Assembly: GCF_017918235.1 (NCBI RefSeq)
Contig: NC_090560.1
Span: forward strand, 1 to 64,000
Length of the DNA stretch: 64,000 nucleotides
DNA from: Porcisia hertigi
Lineage: Eukaryota; Euglenozoa; Kinetoplastea; Trypanosomatida; Trypanosomatidae
Direction of reading: 5' to 3'
A program made the position numbers and the translations under genes. A model generated the notes under the pieces. That model made no database searches and was not told the origin of the DNA. It was given only the letters and a program-made list of their open reading frames with translations. Below, in pieces: positions 39,355 to 50,032 of this stretch (the first letter of the stretch is position 1; the number at the start of each line of letters is the position of its first letter).

Positions 39355-39843
39355 TGGGCCCCTTCCTCTGAGTATGTTCCGTACCTGCAGCAAGTGTGTG
39401 CGTGTGTGTGTGTGTGCGTTTGTGCTATCTCCCTGCCTAATATATATATATATATGTGTGTGTGTGTATATACACAGGAAGAGAAGTGAAGGAGAGAGAG
39501 GAGAGGGGGTGGTGGTGGTGGTGGTGGTGAGAGGTATGCATATCCATGCCAAGAGGCTGCATGATCAACCAAGGAAGGCATCTCTGGATATAATTTTCTC
39601 TGTGGGGAGGGGGCCAACGGGCTGTGATGCCCCACCACCACCAGAACATCAATATACACACACAAGCAACTTAAACCCTCCATAAAACTGCAGGCTCAGT
39701 GCCGCCTGGCTTGGCCTGCCTTGCAAGTCTGTCTCCCGCGGACGCGTCGACAAGGGCCAACATCACTCAGCCAGCGTGGTCGCATCGTTTCTCTTTCTTT
39801 CTTTCCTAGCCCCCCCCCCTTTCCCCAATCGGCCTCTCCCCCT
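39355..39843. other. Spacer with GT, AT and GGT repeats
   Basis: GT repeat at 39396-39416, AT-GT-AT microsatellite at 39438-39474, GGT repeat at 39507-39530, poly-C at 39810-39819. No gene is seen. Confidence 0.55.
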
Positions 39844-42222
39844 TCAGTCGTTCTCCTCGCGGATGGGAAGCAAGCCATTGTCGCGGATGTAAGAGGATCG
39901 GATGCGAAGCTTCGACCCACGTAAGCTTTGTACACCGTAGAGGGCATTCAACTCGATCGTGGAGGCGATCACCTGCACCCCCTTCACAACTCCGCCTTCG
40001 AGGAAGAGCCCGTTGCCGCCGTTATTTATGAGGCTGGACCCCTCCAGAACGCCCATGCTTCCCTCGTGAACAACAACGCCGTCCCCCTTGTTCTCCTCTA
40101 CCGTCGACTCGTAAACGTAGAAAAAGGAATTCAGCACGCGCAGACCGGCCTCATTCCTCCGCACCCGCGACCGATGAGCCTCAATGCTGGCGCCGTTGCG
40201 CACGTAAAGGCCTGCGAAACCGCAGCGCGAGATGAGACACAAGTCCAGCCTGACCCGCGTGTGCAGTCCGGCAACGACGATGCCGCCGCCTGCGCCGCCG
40301 TAAAAGTGACAAGCCGTCGCCTGCAGTGTCGCACCGCCACTCACCGAGAGCAGCGGTAGCGCGGGTGCAGCAGAGGAGGAAGAAGACGGGTCCACAGAAG
40401 TGGCAGCGCCCACCTTCAGACACCTCTTCGCCTCCGCCTCCTCCTCCACCTCCCCCCCTCCCCCCTGCACGAGCACGACACCTTTCAGATCCACCTGGCT
40501 GCGTGCGCCGCGGATGCAGAGCGCAGGCGCTACGGGAGAGGAAGGCCGCAGCACCACAGCGGCACCTGGGAACGCACTTGTGAACTCCACGTGTCCGCAG
40601 TTGTCCAACATCAATTCCTCATAGTACACGCCAGGCTGCAGAACAACACAGTCGCCGCTTTGCAGAGCTGCACAAGCTGCAGTGTAACGGTTGAGTTGGG
40701 AAGATGGCGTCCACACGTGCACTCGCCTGGGTGCGAACGGGAGTGACGGTGGTGGTGGTAACACCAAGGCACCGCCGCGCATGGGCGGAGATGTCGGTGG
40801 CCGCGGTGGTGTGGCAAGAGGAGAACCGCCAAGGAGTGTGGAAGGGCTGCGCTGACCACCACGCGCCCTCGCCGTCGCGGCTGCAGATGTGGCATCTTGT
40901 GTCGCTTCTCCCCCACGGCGGAGCAGCGGTGACGGCGTCCGAAGCGAGAATCCGCTGCACCTACTGCGGGACGAGGTGAACGGGGAGAGAGTTTTCGTGC
41001 GGTGCGTCGGGGAGTTGCTTCGCTTCACCGTGGTCGTAGAAAGAGAAGCGGGCGACGAACGTGGAGGAGCGGAGGAGGAAAAGGGAGCCTGTCGAATGCC
41101 TGACTCACACGAAGGGACGCGGCGGCTCCTAGAGGCCGCGGCGTCCACGTGCTCGACATCGTGATGGTGAACAGAAGCGGCGGTAGAAGCCTGTATCGAA
41201 GACGGTTCTGCGAATGGCTCTGAGGTGGGCCCCATCGCAACGCGGTGCTCAGTTCCGGCATTCTGTGAGCAAGTGGCGGTGTTTGCAGTCCCGCGAGTCA
41301 CGCGCTCGTCAGCACCACTGTTCACGCCAAACCGGTGGTCCGGTCCATAGTTCCTTTTATCGTGCAGAAGCCCGGTGGTGCTACATGGCCTCTGCTCAGT
41401 GTTGGACTTACCGCCGATGATGCGATGGCGTCCTCCTTGGGGTGGCGGCTGTGACGGCACGTCGACAGGAGACCCGCGCTCCTCTAAGTGTGGAGGCGGC
41501 GGTGACAGTGAGGTGGCATTGGGGGTCGTCGACGCTGCATCCCCCATACGCCTCTCCTCCTCCTTCGCCAGCAAGAGAAATCGTTTGGCGCATTGAGAAA
41601 AGAAACGCAAAAAGACAGCGATATGTCGCAGAAGCTCAGCTTGCTCGATGTTGTTGCAATTGTGTCGACCATCCTCGCATTCGTCGTCTGCCCCGGGCGC
41701 TGAAAGATTATGGCTCTGGCGCCACTGTAGCGGTGAGGTTTGCGACAGCTGGGACGGCGCGGATGTCGACAACATCGCCACGCGGTCCGCCAGCCGTCCA
41801 ACATCGACGGAGCACATCTGATCTATCAACTGTCTCATTTCGTGGTGTCGCTGGTGGTGGTCTAGAGGTGTGGTAGTAGCCGCAGCAATGGTGGAGGAAA
41901 CGGTGACAGGCTCCATGGCAGCACTCGGAAAAAACGTTGGGGTGATGGGGATGCGGGATCTCGCTGCAGGTGACGCGTCAAGAGCCGTTCTATGAGAAAA
42001 TGAAACAACACTTCTACAAGATGAAGAAACAGAGGATAACGGAGGCGCCTCGCCCACCGCAGCAGGCGCCGACGCTGCTGCCAACGTCACGTCTTCTACA
42101 CCACGAAAAAATGCTTTCCGAGACGGTGCCTCTTCTGCGCACGATGCAGCGGAAGCGCCCGCGAAGGATAAGTGGGGCGACAGGCCATCGCGAGTGTACC
42201 TCGCGCGCGGTGCCGTTAGCAT
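39844..42222 (-). CDS. Beta-helix (PbH1) repeat protein, N-terminus probably frameshifted
   Basis: 792 aa from ATG 42222 to stop at 39844; this ATG is probably internal. The C-terminal ~280 residues form a right-handed parallel beta-helix: VVLQPGVYYEELMLDNCGHV, then repeated units such as SRCGFAGLYVRNGASIEAHR, VRRNEAGLRVLNSFFYVYES, VEENKGDGVVVHEGSMGVLE and LINNGGNGLFLEGG, typical of NosD/pectate-lyase-like folds. The central ~450 residues are Ser/Ala/Arg-rich. Just upstream of 42222 a different frame encodes a typical trypanosomatid N-terminal helix pair (LYRRYNPQRLKDIGDILARF); removing one T of the TT at 42222-42223 joins it to this frame. Role unknown; beta-helices often mediate protein or carbohydrate binding. 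Confidence 0.8.
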   Translation of the reverse strand: MLTAPRARYTRDGLSPHLSFAGASAASCAEEAPSRKAFFRGVEDVTLAAASAPAAVGEAPPLSSVSSSCRSVVSFSHRTALDASPAARSRIPITPTFFPSAAMEPVTVSSTIAAATTTPLDHHQRHHEMRQLIDQMCSVDVGRLADRVAMLSTSAPSQLSQTSPLQWRQSHNLSAPGADDECEDGRHNCNNIEQAELLRHIAVFLRFFSQCAKRFLLLAKEEERRMGDAASTTPNATSLSPPPPHLEERGSPVDVPSQPPPQGGRHRIIGGKSNTEQRPCSTTGLLHDKRNYGPDHRFGVNSGADERVTRGTANTATCSQNAGTEHRVAMGPTSEPFAEPSSIQASTAASVHHHDVEHVDAAASRSRRVPSCESGIRQAPFSSSAPPRSSPASLSTTTVKRSNSPTHRTKTLSPFTSSRSRCSGFSLRTPSPLLRRGGEATQDATSAAATARARGGQRSPSTLLGGSPLATPPRPPTSPPMRGGALVLPPPPSLPFAPRRVHVWTPSSQLNRYTAACAALQSGDCVVLQPGVYYEELMLDNCGHVEFTSAFPGAAVVLRPSSPVAPALCIRGARSQVDLKGVVLVQGGGGEVEEEAEAKRCLKVGAATSVDPSSSSSAAPALPLLSVSGGATLQATACHFYGGAGGGIVVAGLHTRVRLDLCLISRCGFAGLYVRNGASIEAHRSRVRRNEAGLRVLNSFFYVYESTVEENKGDGVVVHEGSMGVLEGSSLINNGGNGLFLEGGVVKGVQVIASTIELNALYGVQSLRGSKLRIRSSYIRDNGLLPIREEND

Positions 42223-43418
42223 TGGCGTGCTCGCAGCCTTTGAAACGTGCCAGGATGTCGCCAATGTCCTTGAGGCGCTGCGGATTGTATCGGCGATAGA
42301 GCTACACCAGCCCCTCTCGGACGCCAATGAGGAACCCCCCCCCTCTCTCTCTATTTGGGGCCTCGCTGCAGGAGCGGCGGATGGTGGACGAAACTGGGAC
42401 GGTACGTACCGTGTGTCTGGCGATCGAGTTTTTATGTGCCCCCCTTCCACTCAACTCAACTCAACTCCCCGATGAAATAAAAAAAACAAAACCATTCCCT
42501 CGACTCTGCTACTTCACTGCGAATCTAAAACGAAACCAAAACGCGTCCAGGATCACCTGTAAGGCTGTGCGCGTACGTGCGTGCTGTTAAATGGGGGTGT
42601 ACACGTGTGTGTGTGTGTGTGTGTGTGTGTGGAGGGGAGGAGGGGAGGAGGGGGAGGAGGGGAGGAGAAAGGACACGTACAGATAAAAAGACACAGACAG
42701 ACAAAGAGATAGGGACACACACAAACACACACAAGCACACGCACCCTTGCAAACGTGGAGCAACACAGTACAGCACCAGCACGCATGCAGACATGTATGC
42801 GACGGTGGACCGTTTGGGAAGAGGAGTGCGGGAGGGGGGGAGGGAGAGGGGGAGTAACGAGGGGGGGGGGGAGGGTCACCCCTTCCATTTGATAAGGTTT
42901 GAGATGGTGCAGGAAGAACAGCGCAGAAAAAAAAAACAGGACAAACAGAGTCCTACTAAATATAAATGTATATAAATATAAATATAAATATATAAATATA
43001 TAGGGAATCCAACGGGTGGGCGATTTCCATCATGACGAGCGTGAGAGAATGGGACAAGCCGCTGATCGACAAGAGCATGTGAAGCAACCAGCGAGGAGGC
43101 CTACAACAAAGGCGAGGTGGGGTGATGAGGTGTACCACGACGTGTCGGTCTGTGTGTGTGTGTGAGAGGGGGGAGGGGGAGGTTCAACAAATAGAGAAAG
43201 AGAGAGCGAAAACGTGGACTTGTGGGTACCCCACCCCTCCCCCCTCTCACACACACATACACACGCCACCTCGGCTTACATCACCATTCCGAGCATCGAA
43301 CCATCATTACTACGTAAGCAGGGCAGCGGAGTCCTCCGTGAAGACGTGATAATTATGGTTCCCTCCACCCTATTCCACAGCCCCACACCTCACCCCCACC
43401 ACTCTCCTCCCTTTTTTT
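42223..43418. other. Spacer with frameshifted N-terminal code and AT-rich repeat
   Basis: 42223-42301 encodes the out-of-frame motif of the beta-helix gene. Further up: GT repeat 42604-42631, GGA-rich 42632-42665, CA/GA tracts to 42745, poly-G at 42860-42870, a TATAAA/TATATA-rich repeat at 42958-43002, GT at 43148-43162, poly-T at 43411-43420. No other gene is seen. Confidence 0.55.
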
Positions 43419-44231
43419 TTAGCAGAGCGGAACGTAGAGGATTCCCTTGGTGCTGTACTGGTTACGTTTTGCCTCGATTTGCCGCAGCTCCGACTCGATC
43501 GCGCTGCGCCGCTGCAGAATCGATCGTGTGTCATAACGGATGGGAATACGCGCCAGCTGCCCCTCCAACTCCTGCTGCCGCGCATCCAGCTGGCGCAGCG
43601 TGTCCTCCTTCTCCTCCTCTGATACACGGCGCTGGCCAGCGGGAATCAGAGAAAGTTGCCGTTGGCGCTCCGTCTCTGCAGCAATCGCCTCCTTCTCTGC
43701 GACCAACTCCGCCTTGCGCTGTTGCAGATATCGTGGGATCCGTGCCCGGTTCGGTGCATCCGCCTTAGCTGAGGCTGCACTGGAGGAGATGCCCGCAAGG
43801 CTGCCACCGCCAGCACCGCCGGAGGCCTGACCCGCTCCAGCTGCGCGCAGCGCCCCAGTGCGCCCTGGCGAACCTATGGCCGGAAGGGTGCCACTGACGC
43901 TCCGCCGGGCAGCACTACCGGTGGTCTCCTTGTAGCAGAAAGTCTGGCTCGACCCCTCATCGCACTCGCGCACGTACACGCGGATCTGCACCTCGTCGTG
44001 TGCGCCTTCATTGCTATTCGACGAAGTAAAACCACCTGATGCAAGACCATCTTCACCACCGTCAGCTCGGCCGTAGCCGTGCGATGCGACATGTTTATAT
44101 TGTGACTGCGTGCGCCTCACCAGCTCTGCACCACGCCGCGCTACCTCCTCGTCCTGAATTCGGCGCTGCCGATTAAGGGCCTCCTGCTCACGAATCTGCA
44201 TCCGGTTCAGTTGCGCTGCATTTTGAGGCAT
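43419..44231 (-). CDS. ENKUR: Enkurin-domain protein
   Basis: 270 aa, ATG at 44231; a poly-pyrimidine tract (44246-44275 on the sense strand) and AAAAG directly precede it. N-terminal coiled coil (MPQNAAQLNRMQIREQEALN and on to about 40), a Ser/Gly/Ala-rich middle, then the enkurin domain at about 165-268: IPRYLQQRKAELVAEKEAIA, PAGQRRVSEEEKEDTLRQLD, LARIPIRYDTRSILQRRSAI and a final STKGILYV. Enkurin is a microtubule inner protein of ciliary doublets, so this is expected in the flagellar axoneme. Length matches animal enkurin (about 255 aa). Confidence 0.88.
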   Translation of the reverse strand: MPQNAAQLNRMQIREQEALNRQRRIQDEEVARRGAELVRRTQSQYKHVASHGYGRADGGEDGLASGGFTSSNSNEGAHDEVQIRVYVRECDEGSSQTFCYKETTGSAARRSVSGTLPAIGSPGRTGALRAAGAGQASGGAGGGSLAGISSSAASAKADAPNRARIPRYLQQRKAELVAEKEAIAAETERQRQLSLIPAGQRRVSEEEKEDTLRQLDARQQELEGQLARIPIRYDTRSILQRRSAIESELRQIEAKRNQYSTKGILYVPLC

Positions 44232-45621
44232 TTTCTTTTTTTTTTGGGGGGGGGAAGGGAGAGAGAGCCTAATCTAGTAAGATGTTCTCACACACACACG
44301 GAGGGGGGGAGGCGCAGAGATCCCAGGCACGCGCGAGGTGGCAACTGTGGAACTCCTCACCCCTCGTCTATACGAAGGAGGGGAGGGGAGGGGGGAGAGA
44401 GGGAGGGAGGAGGGGGAGGGAGGAAAGGAAGAAGAGACGTGTCTGGTGTGTCTATGCGTGTGGATTTATAATTTAAAAAAAAAAGGGGAGGGCAAACGTA
44501 GGAAGGGAAGGAACGAAGGGAGGGGGGGTGAACACTCTCCCCAACAGTGGAGGCTTGACTTATCATGGGCGGAGGGGAACAAAAAAAAAAGAGGGGCGGG
44601 GATTTTCATTGAGTGCGTGCACATGGATGCATATGAGAGTAAACATGTGATCGTGTGTGTATATGAAAACACATGTGGGAAGAGGGTCCGTTGATGGCGT
44701 GGGAGATGGAGAGATAAAGGGAGAGAGAAAAAACAAAAGCAGCGCTCCCCCCAGAGAGAGAGAGACACACACACACACACTCAGCCATACATGTCCAAAC
44801 CAGGAGGATGCACAGACGCCCACACAACTTGGATGGGTAGTGATGTTTGTGTGGGGTTGTTGTTGTTTTTGCAGTCCACTGCTTCTGACACACACATACA
44901 CAGATAAACAAATATATATGTATGCGTATACATGTATATGCTTGTGTGTGGTCTGTGGAGAGGTGCGGATCGCCGTGATGATTTGGGTGGTCTTGCTGTG
45001 TATTTTCCTTGTGTACGTGTTTGTATCCATATGCGAAAGTGTGTGTGTGTGTGTCAGCTCTGAGCCAAGAAAATGAAATAGCCGTCATGGGCACACACAT
45101 AATCACGGATAACGAAGCGCGTCTCTTCCCTCCTCGTCCCTCCCCCACCCCACGAACAGAGAGAACTAGACCAAAGCGTCGGCGCTGGGGGGGGGGGGGC
45201 GAGTGGGAAAGGGGAGGGGAGGGGAAAATCAAATCGTAGGGAAGGGGGGTTGAGGAGTACACAACAGCCGCAAACATACAGACCACGCACACAGAAATAT
45301 GCGACGGTAACAACAAAACGAGGGGGGGCTTTGGTTCCTTGAAGACAAGGTGGGGGGGATCTATTAGAACGCTCACCCCCCCCTCCTTCCTCCCTCCCTC
45401 CCTCCCTCCCTCTCTTATCATGATTATCCCTCCCATAGCGGGTAGAAGACAAGCACACATACACAGTGGGAGAGAAGAAGAAGAAGTGTGGGGAACGTCA
45501 ACAAAGGTCAAAGAGACCACGACCAGGTGCCACAAGAACACCGAAGGGGGGGGGGGATGACAAGACACACACGCGCACAGAAACACCGGCACCTCTCTCT
45601 CTCCCCACCCACCCACCCTCT
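44232..45621. other. Long spacer, no gene seen
   Basis: GA-rich 44375-44440, poly-A at 44473-44486 and 44581-44591, GA/CA 44755-44781, GT/AT alternations 44885-44950, GT at 45040-45055, poly-G at 45187-45200, CCCT repeat at 45376-45412, poly-G at 45546-45555. Frames are low complexity. Confidence 0.55.
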
Positions 45622-45945
45622 TCAAGACTTGTTCAACTCTTCTCGTATCTTTGCCTTCAGTTGTGCTATGTCGGCTCCAATAACATAGCCAAGCATCTGC
45701 CCCGCCCTCACCAGCATAAACGTTGGCAACTGCATCACACGGCACTTGGACACAATCTCCGTGTTGTTGTCTGCGTCCACCTTTGCAAAGCGCACATTTG
45801 CGAATTCGTACGTGAGCCTATCCAAATCTTTCTCGATAGTTTTGCATGGGCCGCACCACACTGCGCTGAAACACACAATTGTGAGTATTCCCTCATTCGC
45901 GATCTCACGGAACTGCTCTACGCCATAAACCTCAGCGAAGGGCAT
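45622..45945 (-). CDS. TXN1: Thioredoxin
   Basis: 107 aa, ATG at 45945. Canonical thioredoxin: FSAVWCGPCKTIEKDLDRL with the WCGPCK active site at about 30-35, VRFAKVDADNNTEIVSKCRV, then VMQLPTFMLVRAGQ with the cis-Pro. Cytosolic dithiol oxidoreductase, reduced by trypanothione in kinetoplastids. Recalled as L. major TXN1 (LmjF.01.0270). No targeting sequence. One extra Cys (about 69). Flanked by an (AT)n repeat at 45954-45992 immediately upstream of the ATG. Confidence 0.93.
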   Translation of the reverse strand: MPFAEVYGVEQFREIANEGILTIVCFSAVWCGPCKTIEKDLDRLTYEFANVRFAKVDADNNTEIVSKCRVMQLPTFMLVRAGQMLGYVIGADIAQLKAKIREELNKS

Positions 45946-45959
45946 CTCCCACTATATAA

Positions 45960-45991
<32 letters not shown>

Positions 45992-46928
45992 CCTGTGCGC
46001 GTCTTTAAGTGTTCAGCTATTGATTCATTTGGTTTGTGTGTGTGTGTGTGTGTGTGTAGAAGGAAGGAGGGAAAGAGGGAGGGATGGATGGAGGGATGGA
46101 TGAAGGGGAGGAGGGGAGAATAGTAGGTATGCATTGCCAAGGGATCACTGGTTAGCTCAGGCTTTTATATGTATTTTTTTTTTCGTGTGTGTGTATGTGT
46201 GTGTGTGTGCGGGGTGATTTATTCGAGACCAAGGCAGACTCTTACACGCCTGCCTGAGACAAAAGATGGGCGAAGATGGCAAAGGTGAATGGTCGCGCTT
46301 ACACAGCGAATTGAAAAGAGGAAAAGGGGGAAGAAAAAGAAGAGGGAGTGGAATGTCGTGCAGGGGATAATGGGGGAGGAGGTTTGCAGCACCCCTCCCC
46401 TCTCCTCCCCTCCCCACCCACCCACCCACCCAAAACTCCCCCTTTTTATCGCCTCTCGGCCGCTTTCCGCCTCGAGCGGAGATGACAATGGAGCGTACAC
46501 GGGCGCGCCTTGCACACTCACCACCCAACTTGCACACGAACGTGGAGACGGAGGGAAGAGAAGGAAGAGGGAAAGAGCGCGTATTAGTGTCGATGCAAAT
46601 CTTTCTTTTTTTACGTGTATGTGTGCAGGCCACCCACCCACCCACCCACCCACCCCCTCCCTCTTTTGTTCCCTCGCTTCACCATAAACACCCTCCAAAG
46701 TGCAATAATAAACTTTCCTTGGGGGAAAGAGGGAGGGAGGGAGGGGGGGAGGGGGGGCAGAAGGAGGAGGAGGAGAGGGAGGAGTAGAGGTGGAAAAAAA
46801 AAAGTGTCCCCCTTCCCCACACCTTTTTTTTTAATCACTCGCACCTCTTTAGGACTTTGTTGTGGTTACTGTCGTGGGATGTATAGTGTGGCCCACTCTC
46901 CCTCCCCAGCCTCCCTCTCTCTCTCTCG
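45946..46928. other. Spacer with AT, GT and CCCA repeats
   Basis: (AT)n at 45954-45992, GT repeat at 46036-46057, GGA/GGAT-rich 46059-46110, GT at 46186-46209, CCCA repeats at 46408-46431 and 46628-46655, poly-A at 46794-46803. No gene is seen. Confidence 0.55.
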
Positions 46929-48173
46929 TCAGCCAGGTATTAGCGGGTCATCCGCATCCACCGGCCACCCCAGCCTCTTGAAGGTCTTTTCCATGTGTAG
47001 CGGCAGCGGCGCCGTGACGCAGACGAACTCACCGGAGCCATTCTTGTAGGGAAGTTGGATCTTGCGGTGGTGAAGATGCAGTGGGACGTCTTTTCGGGCT
47101 GGGTCCCAGAAGAGCGACATGGATTGCGGGAAGGCGCTCTCGCCACCGTACTTGGCGTCGCCGAGAAGCGGGGCTCGCAGTGCGTGGGCGGCCATGATGC
47201 GCTCCTGGTGCCGCCGCGTCGTGAGGGGGTAAAATGAGATGAAGCTGCCGAACTCCAGCGCGGAGGCGTTGACAACGAACTCGGCAATGCCCACTTTTGA
47301 GTTCGCCGTAGGGTTTGGGCGTGCCACGATCAGATCGCCCCCCTGACCCTTCTGTATTTCAAAGTGCATGCGAATACGGCCGAAGTTGACCGGGGGCCTT
47401 CCCACCGCGAAGCCCCAGTACACACTATTCGGAACGACGCGCTTCACAAACATGCGCCCCAGCATGCGATGTGCGTTCTTGCTGCGCGCCAGCACAACAC
47501 ACCCACTCGTTTCGCTGTCAAGGTTGTGGCATATGATTGGTTTCTGCGTGTTGGTGTACCGCCAGGCGGGAAGGAGGTCCGTGATGTTCATGGCGAGTGG
47601 GTCATGCGTTGGCATAATCGGCACGCCACTGGGCTTGTTTATCACGACAACATGCTCATTCTTGAAAAGCACCATCTCCTGCGCCATCTCACGCGCCTTG
47701 GCGGAGAGATGGAATCTCTCTCGCCGCTCCTGCCCCTGAGACGACGAGGAGCTCTGCAGCTCCGCCCCACTCGGCGGTGCGAGCTGCCGCTCCCAGAAGC
47801 CTGCTGTCGGCACGACGAGCAGCTCATCGAACTCAAGACGATCTGTTAGTCGAGTATATCGCTTCTTTCCGTTTTTTCGGTAGCGGTAGATGTGCCCCTG
47901 CTGCACCAGCCGCTTCACCGTCTCATAGTCCCACTCCGGGTGGTGTTGAGTAATGAAGTCGTCTACTCGTTGACCGAACCAGTCCTGTGTGACAACGTGG
48001 TACTGTAGGTCATTCGATTTTCGAGACAACTCCTCGCGCGCTTGTAGAGAAAGCGGGACATGCTGCCTGCGTCGCTTCTCCAGCGGAGCTGTAGGCTGTG
48101 GCACCGGCTCCAGGTCTGAGACGTGCTTGACAAAAGACGGCTGCCATGCCAACAGCAGGCAGAGACGCCGCAT
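46929..48173 (-). CDS. RluA-type pseudouridine synthase
   Basis: 414 aa, ATG at 48173. The N-terminal MRRLCLLLAWQPSFVKHV could be a mitochondrial leader. S4-like RNA-binding part at about 70-130 (RVDDFITQHHPEWDYETVKR, LVQQGHIYRY). Catalytic domain from about 160: NKPSGVPIMPTHD, then HNLDSETSGCVVLARSKNAH (about 213-232) with the catalytic Asp, ARPNPTANSKVGIAEFVV, LTTRRHQERIMAAHALRAPL and LLGDAKYGGE. The first His-x-Leu-Asp has Asn where many have Arg. It isomerises uridine to pseudouridine in rRNA or tRNA. A mitoribosomal target, as for T. brucei mt-LAF3, is possible but not shown. Confidence 0.9.
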   Translation of the reverse strand: MRRLCLLLAWQPSFVKHVSDLEPVPQPTAPLEKRRRQHVPLSLQAREELSRKSNDLQYHVVTQDWFGQRVDDFITQHHPEWDYETVKRLVQQGHIYRYRKNGKKRYTRLTDRLEFDELLVVPTAGFWERQLAPPSGAELQSSSSSQGQERRERFHLSAKAREMAQEMVLFKNEHVVVINKPSGVPIMPTHDPLAMNITDLLPAWRYTNTQKPIICHNLDSETSGCVVLARSKNAHRMLGRMFVKRVVPNSVYWGFAVGRPPVNFGRIRMHFEIQKGQGGDLIVARPNPTANSKVGIAEFVVNASALEFGSFISFYPLTTRRHQERIMAAHALRAPLLGDAKYGGESAFPQSMSLFWDPARKDVPLHLHHRKIQLPYKNGSGEFVCVTAPLPLHMEKTFKRLGWPVDADDPLIPG

Positions 48174-49109
48174 CTCGCCTTGTGTTTAATGTGTGTGTGT
48201 GTGTGCTTTTCTCGGTTAGCTGTCGAGAAAGCCACGCACACGCACACGCGAGGTAGAACAGGGGGGGGGTACCGTGTGAAGAAAGGGAAGGGGGGTCGCA
48301 CGTAGGTGTTCGACTAAAGGGGAGGGGGGGGGGGGCGAGAGGATGCTCAGCCGACGCGGAGTGACAAAACCCCTTTGCATATGTAATCGACTGCTGCTGT
48401 GCGCCCTCGATCCCCACACACCCTCCGCGCCAAAACAAAACACACACACGCGCGCGTGCGCACGTAAGCACGCTAATGGATCCACGAGCCAGGCAAGCCG
48501 ACAGGTAATGGCGAGTGTCTGTGCTCCGCGCACAGGAGAACCACTGCACGAATCCAACGAGCAGGCCAACAAAGCCTATGAAAATATGGAAAACGATGCC
48601 CAATGAAAAGGAAGAAAGAAGGGCGGAGGGCGGAGGAGGGGAGGGGAGGGGGGCTGATGAATTCGAAGGTGCTTTCGAGGAGGAAGCGCATCAAGGGGGC
48701 GGGGGGAGGGGGGGGGGGGGAGGGGCAGAAACGGGAAGGAAGGGCGTGCACAGACGACGCGCAAGTAAAATATATGACCACATGTGAGTGCATCTATATA
48801 TATATATAATATATATATATATACTATATAGATGTACACACACGTGCACATACACCCCAGGAAAGTGCACTCGTGCACTTGGACATAGAATCACACGTAT
48901 ATACCACCCCGTCACGTGTCTGTGTGTGTGTGTGTGTGTGTGCCGAAGGGGGGGGAGCGGGGCGCCGCCCGGTGCGACAACCTACACGTTGGAGTTCATC
49001 TCAGCGCACCCGCCTTCTCTGCGCCTCAGGATGCATCTCGAATAATATTTTCTTTTTTCCCCTGGTTTCTTTCTACTTATTGCCACTCCTTGACGACAGG
49101 GGTATAACT
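48174..49109. other. Spacer with palindromes and poly-G
   Basis: GT repeat 48190-48204, poly-G at 48326-48335 and 48708-48720, AT-rich palindrome at 48788-48838 and 8-bp-arm hairpin at 48863-48880 (separate entry), GT at 48919-48941. No gene is seen. Confidence 0.55.
48788..48880. repeat. AT-rich palindrome and adjacent inverted repeat
   Basis: CATCTATA at 48791-48798 pairs with TATAGATG at 48827-48834, with a nearly pure TA interior, giving a ~44 bp palindrome. At 48863-48880 AAGTGCAC and GTGCACTT form a perfect hairpin with a 2-base loop. Neither is in a coding region. Confidence 0.8.
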
Positions 49110-49625
49110 CTCAGCGTGGTGTACCGAAGGTCCATCACCACCACTACCCAGCTCTGTGAGGGAAGCCAAGATGCTCCTATCCCCACCTTGCCAAGGCCAG
49201 AAAGTGACTGGCTCACGTATCCCCTCCCCTACCCCCCACCACCCACCCTTCGATGTAGAGAACTTAGAGTAGTGGGTCGCTACTGACGTCTGCAACACAA
49301 GTCCTGGGTGATGCCGCTCAGAAACAACCCGCGACACGGCACACCTTTTTACTGTCCATAAGGGGGAGGGAAGTCGGGGGAGGGGGAGGGAGGGGGGTAC
49401 AGACTGTCGGGGTGACTCGAACGTGTCTCACCCGGTCCCCTCTCCACTGCCCACTGGCGAGGGGGTTGCCTTGAGGTACACCACACACACACCACACACA
49501 CACGCAAAGGGGTAGTGGTGATGCCCCCGGTGGTATCCTGGAGGAATGAGACGTGTGTGTGCATGTAGTGTGTGTGGTGTTGCAGCTCTCGATGCATTGC
49601 CTGACAGAATGGGCCACACGATGAA
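49110..49625 (-). mobile_element. SIDER-like degenerate retroposon, copy C
   Basis: About 515 bp, same orientation as copy A. The best-matching part (49186-49610) has CTTGCCAAGGCCAGAA, GATGTAGAGAACTTAGAGTA, TTTACTGTCCATAAGGGGGA, TGCCTTGAGGTACACC and ends at CCTGACAGAATGGGCC. The 49110-49186 part is more diverged from copy A. It lies downstream of the twin CX9C gene, in its probable 3' UTR. Confidence 0.7.
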
Positions 49626-50032
49626 AAAGTAGGAGAGAAAGGAGTTCACTTTTCTGAAGAGCAAACAGCGGCCCTCTTTCTCTCTCGTTTCCTGGATCAA
49701 TCAAACGAATGTATTTTCTTTTAGCCACCACCGCACCACCAGGCAGCTGGATCGTTGTGTTCACCCTCCCCCTCCTCCTCCCCTTTGCCTTCTTCATTTC
49801 GTGTAAGTACATCAGGGTATGTAGTGCGACTCTCTGTCTGTCTGTCTTGAGCGCAAGGAGAGTATGAAGTGAGTAGCGGTTATGATCCGAGCAGAGGGGG
49901 GGAGGGGGAACTGAGCGATGCACTGCAGTCGGGGCCTTCACTACTTTTTTTTGTGCGTGTATGCGTGTGGGCATCAGCGCCACTAGAGAGCAGCGGGATA
50001 GAGGGAGAATTCTGTGTTGAGCACAAAGGAAA
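49626..50032. other. Spacer, no gene seen
   Basis: Contains a TCTG repeat at 49832-49847, poly-G at 49899-49912 and a poly-T at 49945-49952. Presumed 3' UTR of the twin CX9C gene together with copy C. Confidence 0.5.
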
